Source: a bacterium (lineage in GTDB: Bacteria > Planctomycetota > Planctomycetia > Pirellulales > Pirellulaceae). Taken from it: 64,000 bases of DNA. Below are positions 37,530-47,292 of this stretch, one piece after another; the first letter of the stretch is position 1, and each line of letters opens with the position of its first letter. The notes beneath the pieces are model-generated. The model was not told where the DNA came from and ran no database searches. It was given only the letters and a program-made list of their open reading frames with translations. The translations under genes were made by a program, and so were the position numbers. The stretch spans positions 1-64,000 of the forward strand of contig JAUIGN010000012.1 in the NCBI GenBank assembly GCA_030430075.1, given 5' to 3'.

Positions 37530-38046
37530 GCGGGGCGTCGAGATGCTTGGGATACCATGCCGAAGGGGTGCAGAATGCAATGCATCCCCACAATCAGCCT
37601 TTGACTTCTCGCGATTGACGACAACAATCACCATAGTACGACGGAACTCGCGCCACCCTGCTTGTCGTGCAGCGGCAGACGACCACCACCGGCCCCGTGA
37701 GATTTGCGGGCAAATTCAGCCGCTTCAGGAATCCGCGTTTGGCTCAAGGAGAAGCCGATAACACCAGACGCCGTGGGGACTTGGGTTGTGGACAGGGCAT
37801 TCTAGGACCGGCGGCCAATCGCAGCAACCCGATTTGAGCGGCCTGAAGCAGTGTATACTGAAGGATTGGCCGCGCGCTGCCGATCGGTGGACGGGGCCAA
37901 CCAGTTCCCAACCACGGTGGACGGGGCCAACCAATTCCCAAACAAACCGGGACCTATGCCGGCAGGCGGATCCTGAGATTCGCCGCAAGAAACAATCGAC
38001 GTCTGGCCGTCATCCGAGTGATGCCCCAGTAAGGAGATTCTACAAG
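37530..38046. other. Divergent intergenic region dxr / ftsH with tandem repeat
   Basis: A 517-bp region between divergent genes. A TATACT hexamer at 37854-37859 could be the -10 of ftsH but has no good -35. A 30-bp tandem repeat lies at 37885-37944 within what would be the ftsH leader. No gene is supported; the ftsH frame is open from 37786 but its extension looks non-coding and ATG 38047 has AAGGAG. Confidence 0.55.
37885..37944. repeat. 30-bp tandem repeat, 2 copies
   Basis: Units CGGTGGACGGGGCCAACCA... at 37885-37914 and 37915-37944 match in 28 of 30 positions. The repeat would lie in the 5' untranslated region of ftsH. Confidence 0.92.
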
Positions 38047-40116
38047 ATGAGTCAGGACAACGGAAAAGGCCGCCGATCCCAGGATTCCAAGGGCGCCGGT
38101 GGATCCAATTTCCTCTGGTACATGGGGCTCCTCGCGCTGGGCGTCGTGCTGGTGGCGTTCTGGTTCACCAGCTTCAATACCATCAAGATCGACCATCAGG
38201 ATTTCAAGGCACTGGTCGCGCAGAGCGCCCGGACCGACTACTACGGCCCCTATGTCGATGGGGTCGACGGCAGCCTGGTGATCCAACAGCCGGCCCGCGA
38301 CGGCAAGCTCATTCGAATGCGGCTCAGCAACCTGCGCGACGTCAAGATGGGCGAGTCCGCCGTGACGGGGAAGGTCGACCGAGAAATTCTCGGCGGTGAA
38401 GGCGAAAGCAAGGTCGAGACAAAAGACTTTCGCACGGAGTTTCTGCCGACCGAATCCATTGTCGACGAGTTGACCGGCCTGTTTGAGAAGAATCACATCG
38501 CGTCGTCGTTTGCCGAGCGGAGTTTGCTCCGCGATAACGGGCCGCTTCTGCTGCTGACGGTGCTGCTGGTCGTCTTTTTTATCATCATGATGCGCCGTCT
38601 CACCGGGGCTGGATCACCCATGTCGTTCGGTCGCAGCCGCGGTCGGCTGTACGCCCAGGAAGACCTGGGAGTGACGTTTAGCGACGTCGCCGGGATCGAT
38701 GAGGCCGTCGAAGAGGTCAAGGAGGTCGTGGACTTTCTCAGCCACCCGGAAAAGTACCAGAAACTGGGAGGCCGGATCCCGAAAGGCGTCCTGCTGGTCG
38801 GCCCGCCCGGAACCGGCAAGACGTTGCTGGCCAAAGCAGTCGCCGGAGAGGCCGGCGTTCCTTTCTTCAGCCTCTCGGGAAGTGACTTCGTCGAGATGTT
38901 TGTCGGCGTCGGTGCGGCTCGAGTCCGCGACATGTTCAGCCAGGCGGAAGCCAAAGCGCCCTGCATCATCTTCATTGACGAACTCGACGCCCTGGGAAAA
39001 ACTCGCGGCAACAACGCCATCGGTGGGCACGACGAACGGGAGCAGACCTTGAATGCGCTGCTGGTCGAGATGGACGGATTCGCTTCCAATGCCGGCGTCA
39101 TCGTGATGGCCGCCACCAACCGCCCCGAGACGCTCGACCAGGCCCTCATGCGACCCGGCCGGTTTGATCGCCACGTCCTGGTCGATCGACCGGATATCCG
39201 TGGGCGGGAAGCGATCCTGAAGGTGCATGTGAAGCAGGTCAAGTTGGACGAATCGGTCGAACTGTCCGATATTGCCGGGATCACGCCCGGGTTTGTCGGC
39301 GCCGATCTGGCCAATCTGGTCAATGAAGGTGCCCTGTTGGCCGCCCGGGCGGGCAAGACCAAGGTCGGCATGAAGGAGTTCAACGAAGGTGTCGAACGGG
39401 TCACCGCCGGCCTGGAGAAGAAACAGCGTGTCATGCGCGTCGACGAAAAGAACCGTGTCGCGTTTCATGAAGCCGGCCACGCCCTGGTCGCCTTCAGCCT
39501 GCCCGATACGGATCCCGTGCACAAGGTGTCCATCATTCCGCGCGGCCTGGCTGCCCTGGGTTACACGATGCAACGTCCCGATGGGGACCGGTTCCTGATG
39601 ACGCAGACAGAATTGGAGAGCCGCATCCAAGTGCTGTTGGCCGGGACGATGGCTGAAGAACTGGTCTACCAGGATATTTCGACCGGCGCACAGAATGACC
39701 TCGAACGGGCCACGGAAATCGCTCGCAGCATGGTCATGGAATATGGGATGAGCCGGTTGGGGCGGGTCAACTACCGCGAGTCGAACACGTCACCGTTCCT
39801 GGCGGGAGCCGGCGACGAACCAAAGCGGAGCCACAGCGAGCGAACGTCGCGGGAAATCGACGAAGAGGTCAAGCGGATCATCGACGAGTCGCTCGAAAAG
39901 GTCCGCCACATCCTGGAAGTGCGACGCAACGCACTCGACCAACTGACCGCTCGACTGATCGATATCGAATCGGTCGACGCTAGTGAATTGAAGCGAATCA
40001 TTGACGAGAGCAGCGACGGCCCATTCGTCGTCGCCGGGAACTCTCCGAGCACGCCGCGAACGAGTCCGCCAATTGGCGGCAATCCGGCGGCTGGGACCGG
40101 CGAACAGAGCGGGTAA
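38047..40116 (+). CDS. ftsH: ATP-dependent zinc metalloprotease FtsH
   Basis: A 689-residue membrane AAA+ protease that degrades misfolded and regulated membrane and cytoplasmic proteins. Two N-terminal membrane helices (about 22-42, [19 protein letters not shown]; about 164-183, [16 protein letters not shown]) flank a periplasmic domain. The AAA domain has Walker A GPPGTGKT, the pore motif [13 protein letters not shown] and Walker [15 protein letters not shown], followed by the arginine finger region RPGRFDR. The M41 protease domain has HEAGH and a downstream aspartate in the [14 protein letters not shown] helix. The tail is Pro/Gly-rich. ATG 38047 has AAGGAG. The stop region is duplicated just downstream. 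Confidence 0.97.
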   Translation: MSQDNGKGRRSQDSKGAGGSNFLWYMGLLALGVVLVAFWFTSFNTIKIDHQDFKALVAQSARTDYYGPYVDGVDGSLVIQQPARDGKLIRMRLSNLRDVKMGESAVTGKVDREILGGEGESKVETKDFRTEFLPTESIVDELTGLFEKNHIASSFAERSLLRDNGPLLLLTVLLVVFFIIMMRRLTGAGSPMSFGRSRGRLYAQEDLGVTFSDVAGIDEAVEEVKEVVDFLSHPEKYQKLGGRIPKGVLLVGPPGTGKTLLAKAVAGEAGVPFFSLSGSDFVEMFVGVGAARVRDMFSQAEAKAPCIIFIDELDALGKTRGNNAIGGHDEREQTLNALLVEMDGFASNAGVIVMAATNRPETLDQALMRPGRFDRHVLVDRPDIRGREAILKVHVKQVKLDESVELSDIAGITPGFVGADLANLVNEGALLAARAGKTKVGMKEFNEGVERVTAGLEKKQRVMRVDEKNRVAFHEAGHALVAFSLPDTDPVHKVSIIPRGLAALGYTMQRPDGDRFLMTQTELESRIQVLLAGTMAEELVYQDISTGAQNDLERATEIARSMVMEYGMSRLGRVNYRESNTSPFLAGAGDEPKRSHSERTSREIDEEVKRIIDESLEKVRHILEVRRNALDQLTARLIDIESVDASELKRIIDESSDGPFVVAGNSPSTPRTSPPIGGNPAAGTGEQSG

Positions 40117-40134
40117 GCAGCCGAGCGGGTAAGC
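40107..40134. repeat. Tandem duplication of the ftsH stop-codon region
   Basis: GAGCGGGTAAGC occurs at 40107-40118, where TAA is the ftsH stop codon (40114-40116), and again at 40123-40134 with a 16-bp period. The second copy is followed by CTCGG, so CCGAGC and GCTCGG form a 6-bp hairpin without a T-tract. Confidence 0.9.
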
Positions 40135-40329
40135 TCGGTCAGCCGGCAGCGGTGATGAGGGGCGGGGCAATCACCGACACATCACGGTTGTTAGCCCGGA
40201 GCGTGGCCCCGACATCGGACCTTTGCAACGCCGGCGATTTCGTGGTCGACAGTGTCGCAGCATGCGGCGTCGGTAGCTACCGCTGCCAAACGGCCATTCC
40301 GCTCGTCGTTCCCGTCTGTCCTGGGTGGC

Positions 40330-40388
40330 TTACCTGTCGTGGCGTACCTGTCGTAGTTTACCTGTCGTGGTTTACCTGTCGTGGTTTA
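40330..40388. repeat. 14-bp tandem array, 4 copies, running into the sdhB stop codon
   Basis: The core TACCTGTCGT recurs at 40331, 40345, 40359 and 40373 with an exact 14-bp period. The last partial unit (TTAC at 40386) contains the reverse complement of the sdhB TAA stop codon. Confidence 0.95.
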
Positions 40389-41240
40389 CTCGTCAAACCA
40401 CTTCTTCAACGCGTGCAGCGTGGTGGCGCGGCCGGCACGGGCGATCGACGTGGTCAGCGGAATGTTCTTGGGGCAAACTTCCACGCAGTTCTGGGCATTA
40501 CCGCAGACCTGGATCCCGCCTTCTGCCATGAGGGCGTCGAGCCGCTCGCCGGCCGCGTTTTTCCCTGTTGGATTGGAATTGAAGAGCATCGCCTGGCTGA
40601 TCGCATGGGCACCCACAAACCCGCGGTCAAACGCTTCGTTCTTGCGGGCGCTAAAGTCTTCTTCGGATTCGCCTTCCTGCCGGGTCAATTCGATCTTGGT
40701 GTACTGCGGGCAGGCTTCTTGGCAGCAGCCGCAGGACATGCATTCGCTGAGCGGGTAGGCCACTTCTTGGGTGGCACGCGTTTGCCGCGGCCCGGGGCCC
40801 ATGTTCTCATAGCTGTCGACCGGGACCCAGCCCTTCACGCGCGTGAGACCTCGGAACATCCGCGAACGGTCGACCATCAGGTCGCGGATCACCGGGAACT
40901 TGGTCATCGGCTGCAGCTCGATCTCGCTCGGGTTATCCTCCAGGAGCCGGTCGACCAGGGCCGAGCAAGCTTGGCGGACGCGCCCGTTGATGTTCATGCT
41001 GCAGGCACCGCAGACTTCTTCCAGGCAGTTGCAGTCCCAGCAGACCGGGGCCACGCTCTTGCCGTCGACGGTTTCGGCCTGGGCGGCGATCCGCTGGAGC
41101 ACACTGATCACGTTCATGTCGTGCTCGTACTTGACGCGGTGCCGTTCCCAATAGCTGGACTGGCCGGGGCCGTTTTGACGCAGAATGCGAACTTCGAAGT
41201 GGTCTTTGCTGCTGCGTCCTTCGCGTGCTTCTTCTGCCAT
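40386..41240 (-). CDS. sdhB: Succinate dehydrogenase / fumarate reductase iron-sulfur subunit
   Basis: A 284-residue electron-transfer subunit. The 2Fe-2S domain carries CNCLEEVCGACSMNINGRVR with a further cysteine shortly after (QAC). The 4Fe-4S site is CMSCGCCQEACPQY and the 3Fe-4S site CGNAQNCVEVCPKNIPLTTS, which also contributes the quinone pocket. The CNCLEEVCGAC form is that of Bacillus-type enzymes. ATG 41240 gives MAEEAREG; a TTG seven codons earlier is unlikely. It is the third gene of sdhCAB, 63 bp after sdhA. The 3' end carries a tandem repeat that includes the stop codon. Confidence 0.96.
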   Translation of the reverse strand: MAEEAREGRSSKDHFEVRILRQNGPGQSSYWERHRVKYEHDMNVISVLQRIAAQAETVDGKSVAPVCWDCNCLEEVCGACSMNINGRVRQACSALVDRLLEDNPSEIELQPMTKFPVIRDLMVDRSRMFRGLTRVKGWVPVDSYENMGPGPRQTRATQEVAYPLSECMSCGCCQEACPQYTKIELTRQEGESEEDFSARKNEAFDRGFVGAHAISQAMLFNSNPTGKNAAGERLDALMAEGGIQVCGNAQNCVEVCPKNIPLTTSIARAGRATTLHALKKWFDE

Positions 41241-41303
41241 GATTGCTGAATTCAGATTCAAGGAATGCGGGACTCGGCCCTCGCCGGGGCGAGCCGTGGT
41301 AGA

Positions 41304-43298
41304 TTACGAGCCAACGGTGGCGGCGGCGTTCGGGTCGGCTTGTTTTTCGGCCTTCTGTTTGGCTCGCCGTGCTTTCCAGACCTCCATGATGACTTCGGCG
41401 CCGACCAACCCATAAAGGCGCGGTCGCGGTTCAATCAACGATGTATCCACATCTTCGTACTGGATGTCCGGTTCGCTGCCGTCCCAACGAACGACGGTTG
41501 ACTTCAACCATTTCTCATTGTTGGCTTCAAACCGGTCGCACCACGCTTCGGCTTCGGCCTGACGACCAGCGGCGTCGGTGCTTTCCAGGCTGGGCATGGC
41601 GAATTCCGGTTTATAATGGGCTCCACGGCATTCGTCCCGCTGCAGGGCCCCTTTCAGGATCGCCTTGGCGATCGGGAACATGTCTTGCAGTGCTTTGGTG
41701 AAGACGACGTTCTGATTCGTCCAATTGCCCGTGTCGGAAAGCGAACACTTGGCGGCCCGGGCTTCCAGGTCGCTGACAGTCTGGTACGCTTCCTGGATCT
41801 GCTCGTTGCGACGGACAACCGTCGCGGCCTTCGTCATCACGTCTCCCAATTCCTGGTGAATCAGGTAGGGGTTCTCACCACCTCGGTCGCGGCGCAGCAA
41901 CTGGTCGTGCTGGTCCTGATGGCGTTTTCGTTCCGACTCGAACAGCGAAGCATCCATCTCGGCGGCGGCCCCCGATTGGGATTCGAGCAGGTTTTGCAGG
42001 CCGGGTGCGGTGAAGAGACCGGTGAAAATGCAACTTAAAAGCGAGTTCGCACCGAGTCGATTGCCGCCGTGATACTGGTAATCGCACTCGCCGATGGCAT
42101 AGAGGTTGGGGATGTTGGTGACCTGGTTGCGCGGCGATCCCGGTTCCAGACCACCTTCCGCCGTGCGTTGATAGTCGGCCCAAAGGCCCCCCATCGTATA
42201 GTGCACGGCCGGGAAGATCTTCATCGGGTTGAGGCGCGGGTCCACACCCTGAAACTTCTCGTAGATCTCAAGGATACCGCCCAACTTGCGATTCAGCTCG
42301 GCGACCGGAATGTGTGTCAGGTCCAGGTAGACGCACTGCTTATCCGTTTCGACGCTGAGTCCTTCATTGACGCAGATATCGAAGATTTCCCGCGTGGCAA
42401 TGTCGCGGGGGACCAGGTTGCCGTACTCGGGATAGCGTTCTTCCAGGAAGTAATAGCGTTCGTTCTCGGGGATGTCACCGGGCGCCCGCGAGTCGTGGGG
42501 CGTTCGCGGAACCCACACCCGTCCGCCTTCGCCGCGCGCCGATTCGCTCATCAAACGCAGTTTGTCGGCACCCGGGATGGCCGTCGGATGGACCTGCACG
42601 AACTCGGGGTTGCCGTACTTGGCACCGGCCTGGAAGCAGCGGCTAACGGCGCTTCCGGTGCAAACCATCGACATCGTCGATCGACCGTAGATCAAGCCGC
42701 ACCCGCCGGTGGCGACCACCACGGCATCCGCGGGGAAGGAGCGAATTTCCATCGAGACGAGGTCCTGGGCCACGCAGCCGCGGCATTCCCCCTGGTCGTC
42801 AAGGATCGGGCCCAGGAAGTCCCAGAATTCGTATTTCTTGATCCGGCCCGCCGCTTCCCAACGCCGCACCTGTTCATCCAGGGCATACAGCAGTTGTTGG
42901 CCGGTGGTGGCACCCGCGAAGGCGGTTCGCTTGTAAAGCGTGCCGCCGAAGCGGCGACGATCAAGGAAGCCTTCGTGTGTCCGGTTGAAAGTGACCCCCA
43001 GCCGATCCATCAAGTCGATGACACGCGGAGCCCAATCGGCCATCTCCTTCACGGGTGGCTGATGCTGGAGGAAGTCGCCGCCGTAGACCGTGTCGTCGAA
43101 ATGCTTCCACTCGCTATCGCCCAACTGGCGTGTCTGCTCGTTGCAGGCGTTGATCCCGCCCTGGGCACAGACGCTGTGAGACCGCTTCACCGGCGTCAGG
43201 CTCATCAGGTCGACATCAATGTCAAGCTCGGCCAGTTTCATCGCCGCGGCCAAGCCAGCCAGCCCGCCGCCGACAACCATCACACGCTTTTTTCCCAT
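41304..43298 (-). CDS. sdhA: Succinate dehydrogenase / fumarate reductase flavoprotein subunit
   Basis: A 664-residue catalytic subunit that oxidises succinate to fumarate. FAD binding motif GGGLAGLAAA at 10-19, the covalent flavin histidine H41 in RSHSVCAQGG, VVATGGCGLIYGRST, catalytic segments QVHPTAIPG, SESARGEGGRVW, HYTMGGLWADY and the second FAD contact GGNRLGANSLLSCIFTG. The length and the long insertions are typical of the Bacillus/epsilon-type (class with single cytochrome b subunit). It sits between sdhC (51 bp upstream) and sdhB. Confidence 0.97.
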   Translation of the reverse strand: MGKKRVMVVGGGLAGLAAAMKLAELDIDVDLMSLTPVKRSHSVCAQGGINACNEQTRQLGDSEWKHFDDTVYGGDFLQHQPPVKEMADWAPRVIDLMDRLGVTFNRTHEGFLDRRRFGGTLYKRTAFAGATTGQQLLYALDEQVRRWEAAGRIKKYEFWDFLGPILDDQGECRGCVAQDLVSMEIRSFPADAVVVATGGCGLIYGRSTMSMVCTGSAVSRCFQAGAKYGNPEFVQVHPTAIPGADKLRLMSESARGEGGRVWVPRTPHDSRAPGDIPENERYYFLEERYPEYGNLVPRDIATREIFDICVNEGLSVETDKQCVYLDLTHIPVAELNRKLGGILEIYEKFQGVDPRLNPMKIFPAVHYTMGGLWADYQRTAEGGLEPGSPRNQVTNIPNLYAIGECDYQYHGGNRLGANSLLSCIFTGLFTAPGLQNLLESQSGAAAEMDASLFESERKRHQDQHDQLLRRDRGGENPYLIHQELGDVMTKAATVVRRNEQIQEAYQTVSDLEARAAKCSLSDTGNWTNQNVVFTKALQDMFPIAKAILKGALQRDECRGAHYKPEFAMPSLESTDAAGRQAEAEAWCDRFEANNEKWLKSTVVRWDGSEPDIQYEDVDTSLIEPRPRLYGLVGAEVIMEVWKARRAKQKAEKQADPNAAATVGS

Positions 43299-43349
43299 GA
43301 CCTAACGTCTTTCCGAGACTTGCCTCTTGCTGGAGTTGTTCGTCGTTTC

Positions 43350-44204
43350 TTACTCGGCCCTACCGGCGCCCGCGTGGAGCCGGGACGCGTCTGCGGACGA
43401 ACTGTGTTCTTCGCCCGCCGCATGATCGGCCCGCTTGTGGGCACTCGACGCTTCATCCAATTCGCCCGTCGCAAGCTTGGCTTCGTACATGCGATTTTCC
43501 ACCGCTTCGGCTTCTTCAACGTCGATCTTCATCGCCCCACCCAGGGCGCTCATCGACAGCACGGCCAGTCCGACTCCAATCACGGTGCAAACCACGTCCG
43601 CCCGTTTCTGCGCCGCCGGCGAAATCCATACACCCCACGTGATCCCCATCGTCCAGATGCCGTTGGCCAGGTGGAAAACACAGGACAGAACACCGATCGC
43701 GTAGAGTGCGGGAACCACCAACCCGGACATGGCGGCACCCAACGTCGACGCGGCGTTATACGGGCTGAACTGGGCGCCCCCCAGCGGTTCGGCAACCCGC
43801 AGCCAGGCTGGAAAATGGAACCAGCCGTGCATGTGAAATACGTGCCACATGATGAACAGGAAGGCGATCATGCCGGTCGCCCGCTGCAGCGTGTAGCGAA
43901 TATTATTGGTGTACTTGTACGACCCGGTGTTCGGCAGCCCGCCGCGGATGATCACCACACCGATGATGGCATGGAACAAGATTGGCAGGAAGATGAACGT
44001 CCACTCGACCAGCGGCAACAGGTTGCCCAGGCTGTGAATCGCATAGACGGCGCGTTGGAAGGTCGCCGACGAATTCAACACGCTGGCATTGGTCGTCAAA
44101 TGAACGACCATGTAGGCTCCGACCGGGATCAGCCCGCTGAGCGAATGGAGCCGTCTGATAAGAAATTCGTGGCGGGCGAGAAACGGGGCGGGGGCTTTTT
44201 CCAC
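43350..44204 (-). CDS. sdhC: Succinate dehydrogenase cytochrome b subunit (SdhC, cytochrome b558 type)
   Basis: A 284-residue membrane anchor with five membrane helices, for example LIPVGAYMVVHLTT, FIFLPILFHAIIGVVII, IAFLFIMWHVFHMHGWF, LVVPALYAIGVLSCVFHLAN and VVCTVIGVGLAVLSM. Histidines in HSLSG, FHAIIG, WHVFHMH and FHLANG fit the di-haem ligands of Bacillus-type SdhC, so no SdhD is expected and none is present. GTG 44204 is chosen because AGGA lies just upstream and because a promoter-like sequence (44317-44290) lies inside the longer open frame. The C-terminal tail is a charged ~50-residue extension rich in Ala/Glu/His. Confidence 0.92.
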   Translation of the reverse strand: MEKAPAPFLARHEFLIRRLHSLSGLIPVGAYMVVHLTTNASVLNSSATFQRAVYAIHSLGNLLPLVEWTFIFLPILFHAIIGVVIIRGGLPNTGSYKYTNNIRYTLQRATGMIAFLFIMWHVFHMHGWFHFPAWLRVAEPLGGAQFSPYNAASTLGAAMSGLVVPALYAIGVLSCVFHLANGIWTMGITWGVWISPAAQKRADVVCTVIGVGLAVLSMSALGGAMKIDVEEAEAVENRMYEAKLATGELDEASSAHKRADHAAGEEHSSSADASRLHAGAGRAE

Positions 44205-44683
44205 GGTATCCTGCTTTCCGGCATCGCGAAGGTCGGTGCGGCGATCACCCGCCAATTCGTTTGGCGAGACGCCAGTCGTCGCACAGGATAGTATAAAGTT
44301 GACATGCCACCTGACAAGACGCCGAACCACCCTTCCAATCGGCCTCCGCCGAGGCCTTTTGTCGCACGAAATTGGGGGGCCGGTTGTGCAGGTGATGCCG
44401 AGGCGACCACCAGGAATTCCCGATCTCCATCCGGCCCAAGTCGGAATTGACTCTCTCGCGAGCGTATGATTTGATAAATACGGAGAGCGATTTTCTCGAC
44501 CGGCTCCGACCTCGGGCTGCTCGATGGCAGACGGTGGGGCGGACGTCCCGGGCCAGTTTCCGCCCGGAGCGGCGATCCCATCCGGACTTAAACCGGGGCG
44601 GGTCGCCCGCAGGGCATGAAGCGGAGCCGGCGAGAACCAGGTAACGTCAGGATGTTCACCACGATCTTGTTGAGTGCCTCATC
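44205..44683. other. Divergent region sdhC / response regulator
   Basis: 479 bp holding the sdh promoter. On the plus strand a TTGACT (44447) and a TATGAT (44465) occur but at the wrong spacing (12 bp), so the promoter of the receiver gene is not identified. No repeat or RNA gene is seen. Confidence 0.5.
44290..44317 (-). promoter_or_regulatory. Candidate promoter of the sdhCAB operon
   Basis: On the minus strand TTGTCA (44317-44312), a 16-bp spacer and TATACT (44295-44290) form a good sigma-70-type promoter. Transcription would begin near 44283, about 80 bp before the GTG start of sdhC. Confidence 0.6.
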
Positions 44684-45082
44684 GTGATTACCCAAGCACC
44701 ACGCCTGCTGATCACCGACGACGACCGTGACGTTCGCGAGACACTGGGGTCGATTTTCGAGCCGCGGGGCTTCGAGACGCTGCTCGCCAGCGACGGTCGC
44801 GAAGCGCTCGACATCGTCCAGCACGAGCCGGTCCATGTCGTGTTAATCGACATGCATATGCCGCGGATGAACGGATTGGAAATGATCCGAGCGGTCAAGC
44901 GGACCCACGCGGTGATGCCCTGCATTCTGATTTCCGCGAAACTGGACGAGCAACTGGTGGAAGCAGCTCGACAGGCTCAGGTCTTTTCTCAGTTGGCCAA
45001 GCCGCTGAGCCTGCTGGACGTCACGCAGACCGTCGGTGCGGCCATGCGCCAAACCTACGATTGGCCCGGTGCGGCAGGATGA
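44684..45082 (+). CDS. Stand-alone response regulator receiver (CheY-like)
   Basis: A 132-residue single receiver domain. The acidic pair is in LLITDDDRDV, the phospho-accepting aspartate in VHVVLIDMHMPRMNG (about residue 50), the switch residue Ser in CILISAK and the lysine in SQLAKPLS. All key positions are present, so it should be phosphorylated. No output domain follows and no histidine kinase is adjacent, so it is an orphan. The start is GTG with GAGTG upstream. The C-terminal ~15 residues (RQTYDWPGAAG) are outside the fold. Confidence 0.9.
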   Translation: MITQAPRLLITDDDRDVRETLGSIFEPRGFETLLASDGREALDIVQHEPVHVVLIDMHMPRMNGLEMIRAVKRTHAVMPCILISAKLDEQLVEAARQAQVFSQLAKPLSLLDVTQTVGAAMRQTYDWPGAAG

Positions 45083-45259
45083 TCCCACCGCCGCCCGGCG
45101 ACTGATTCCCGGATCGACTGATTCTCGGACCTGCAGCGAGGAATTCTGGGGGGGCGCCGCGTCTGCTGGGTGGCAGAGCGTGGCGGCGAACCGGCACGGT
45201 GCCCGGGGGGCGAACTCTCCGCTGCGGCGTACATCTCACTCAACGACGGCGGCAAGCTC

Positions 45260-46957
45260 ATGGAAATACATCGTCGCGGATTTCACCGGGCCATCGCCGC
45301 CTGGGGCGCCCTTGGATTGCCGGGTCTGTCCCGCGCACGGCTCGACGCCGCTCCCGCGGCAAACGAACACCGGGCGGACGTGATCATCATCGGAGGCGGC
45401 TTGGGCGGTTGCGCAGCCGCATTGGCAGCGCTGCGAAACGGTCGGCGGGTCGTGATGAGCGAAGAGACCGATTGGATTGGCGGGCAGCTTACCGCGCAGG
45501 CCGTTCCGCCGGACGAGCACCCCTGGATCGAAACCCACGGCGCCAATGCTGCCTATCGCCGCCTGCGGACCAAGATCCGAGCCCACTATCGGCGGCACTT
45601 TCCCTTGACCGATGCGGCGCGGGCCCGGGAGCGGTTCAATCCGGGCGGCGGCAGCGTCTCTCGCCTCTGCCACGAACCACGCGTCGCTTTGGCGGTGTTG
45701 GAAGACTGGTTGGCCCCCTTTGTCGCTTCGGGGCAGTTGACGATGCTGTATCAGTTCCGCCCCGTGGAGGCCGACGTGAGCGGCGATTCGGTTCGTCATG
45801 TGACCGTGGAATCTCTGCTTGACGGCCAGCGGCGGCAGCTCAGCGGATCTTACTTTCTGGATGCGACCGAATTGGGTGACCTGCTGCCCCTGGCTGGGGC
45901 GGAGTTCGTCACCGGAACGGAAGCTCGCTCGGAGACCGGCGAGCTCCATGCGCCTGAAACGGCGGATCCGGAAAACCAGCAAGCCTTTACGATGTGCTTC
46001 GCGGTCGACTACCTGGCGGGGCAGGATCACACCATCGACCGGCCGGCTGACTATGGCTTTTGGCGCGACTTCGTCCCGAAGCTCACGCCGCCCTGGCCCG
46101 GCAAGCTGCTTGACCTGACCTACACGCATCCCCGTAGCGGTCAACCGAAGCGGTTGGGCTTCGACCCGACCGGAGCCAAGACGGCCGGTGCCTTGAATCT
46201 GTGGACGTACCGCCGCCTGGCAGACGCGCGAAATTTCCGGCCTGGAGCCTATGCCGGCGATATTTCGCTCATCAACTGGCCTCAGAACGATTACCTGCTG
46301 GGCAACCTGATCGGGGTCTCAGCAGCCGAGCGGCAACAGCACATCGAGCAAGCGACCCGGTTGAGTCGATCGCTGTTGTACTGGCTGCAGACGGAGGTTC
46401 CCCGGGCCGACGGCGGCGAGGGGTTCCCCGGCTTGCGGTTACGTCCTGACCTGGTGGGAACAGAGCGTGGAGTCGCCAAGTTTCCTTACGTCCGCGAGTC
46501 ACGGCGGATTCGCGGACGCTTTACGATCTTGGAAGAGCATGTTGGAAGCGAGCATCGCGCTGAAATCACTGGGGCTTCGGGTGATGCCTTGACGGCGGCT
46601 CCTTTTGCCGATTCCGTCGGTGTCGGAAGTTACGCGATTGACCTGCATCCGAGCACGGGCGGTGACAACTACATTGATTTCGCGGCGCTTCCCTTTCAGA
46701 TCCCGCTGGGGGCGTTGATCCCGCAGCGGCTGCGGAATCTGATTCCGGCTTGCAAGAACATCAGTGCCACCCACATCACCGGCGGATGTTATCGATTGCA
46801 TCCCGTTGAATGGGGTATCGGCGAAGCAGCCGGGTGTCTGGCCAGCTTTGCCATTGCCCGGCAGCAACCACCACACGCGATCCACGCCGCCGCAGCGCGG
46901 GTCGCCGACTTTCAACGGGAGTTACAGAAACAGGGCGTCGAACTCGCCTGGCCCTGA
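45260..46957 (+). CDS. FAD-dependent oxidoreductase (FAD_oxidored family), secreted
   Basis: A 565-residue flavoprotein. The N-terminus (MEIHRRGFHRAIAAWGALGL) resembles a Tat-type leader with RRGFHR. The dinucleotide motif ADVIIIGGGLGGCAAALAAL comes next, then EETDWIGGQLTAQ. The C-terminal FAD-closing segment is NISATHITGGCYRLHPVEWG, followed by IGEAAGCLASFAI. This is the pattern of Pfam FAD_oxidored (PF12831), common in planctomycete and Bacteroidetes sugar-use loci, with unknown substrates. ATG 45260 is chosen for the leader; an upstream ATG-like start at 45170 has no ribosome-binding site. No co-transcribed partner is evident. Confidence 0.88.
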   Translation: MEIHRRGFHRAIAAWGALGLPGLSRARLDAAPAANEHRADVIIIGGGLGGCAAALAALRNGRRVVMSEETDWIGGQLTAQAVPPDEHPWIETHGANAAYRRLRTKIRAHYRRHFPLTDAARARERFNPGGGSVSRLCHEPRVALAVLEDWLAPFVASGQLTMLYQFRPVEADVSGDSVRHVTVESLLDGQRRQLSGSYFLDATELGDLLPLAGAEFVTGTEARSETGELHAPETADPENQQAFTMCFAVDYLAGQDHTIDRPADYGFWRDFVPKLTPPWPGKLLDLTYTHPRSGQPKRLGFDPTGAKTAGALNLWTYRRLADARNFRPGAYAGDISLINWPQNDYLLGNLIGVSAAERQQHIEQATRLSRSLLYWLQTEVPRADGGEGFPGLRLRPDLVGTERGVAKFPYVRESRRIRGRFTILEEHVGSEHRAEITGASGDALTAAPFADSVGVGSYAIDLHPSTGGDNYIDFAALPFQIPLGALIPQRLRNLIPACKNISATHITGGCYRLHPVEWGIGEAAGCLASFAIARQQPPHAIHAAAARVADFQRELQKQGVELAWP

Positions 46958-47292
46958 TCTCGGAGCAACGTGTCAAGGGCAACTCCCGTACTTTCAGCGG
47001 AACGAGCGGGCGGCAAGTTCTCAATGGCCAGTTTCAAGGGTCCGACCCTTCGTAAGTCATACAATGCAGCGCCGCGATCGCCGGGGTCCGTTTCGGGCGG
47101 CGCGGGGTTGAATCCTGCACCCGGTTTCGATTCACTTGGAAGGTGGGCGACGAGCGGTTGGACGGGGGACGCGGCGGCTCGGAATTGAGGGCGGCCCGGA
47201 ATTGAGGGCGGCTCAGAATTGAGGGCGGCCGGCGATCGGTGGCGGCGCGGGTTGTCTCGCGGAGAGTTTCTAACCGGGGTAGGGACGTTGCG
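46958..47292. other. Intergenic region with 17-bp tandem array
   Basis: 335 bp between two plus-strand genes. The only feature is a 17-bp array at 47177-47227. No hairpin with a T-tract follows the upstream gene. Confidence 0.55.
47177..47227. repeat. 17-bp tandem array, 3 copies
   Basis: GCTCGGAATTGAGGGCG and two near-copies (one or two changes) at 47177, 47194 and 47211, immediately before the promoter/leader of the zinc-ribbon gene. Confidence 0.93.

Noticed and set aside
40121..40138. Hairpin CCGAGC/GCTCGG after ftsH as a terminator
   Set aside because: The stem is only 6 bp and no T-tract follows; it arises from the duplicated stop region.
42069..44291. A 740-codon open frame on the plus strand opposite sdhA and sdhC
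   Set aside because: It is antisense to two unmistakable genes, shows no family motifs, and open antisense frames are expected in GC-rich DNA with strong third-position bias.
44297..44303. TTGACA on the plus strand near the sdh promoter
   Set aside because: No -10 lies at a suitable distance on that strand; the better-spaced pair is on the minus strand and reads into sdhC.
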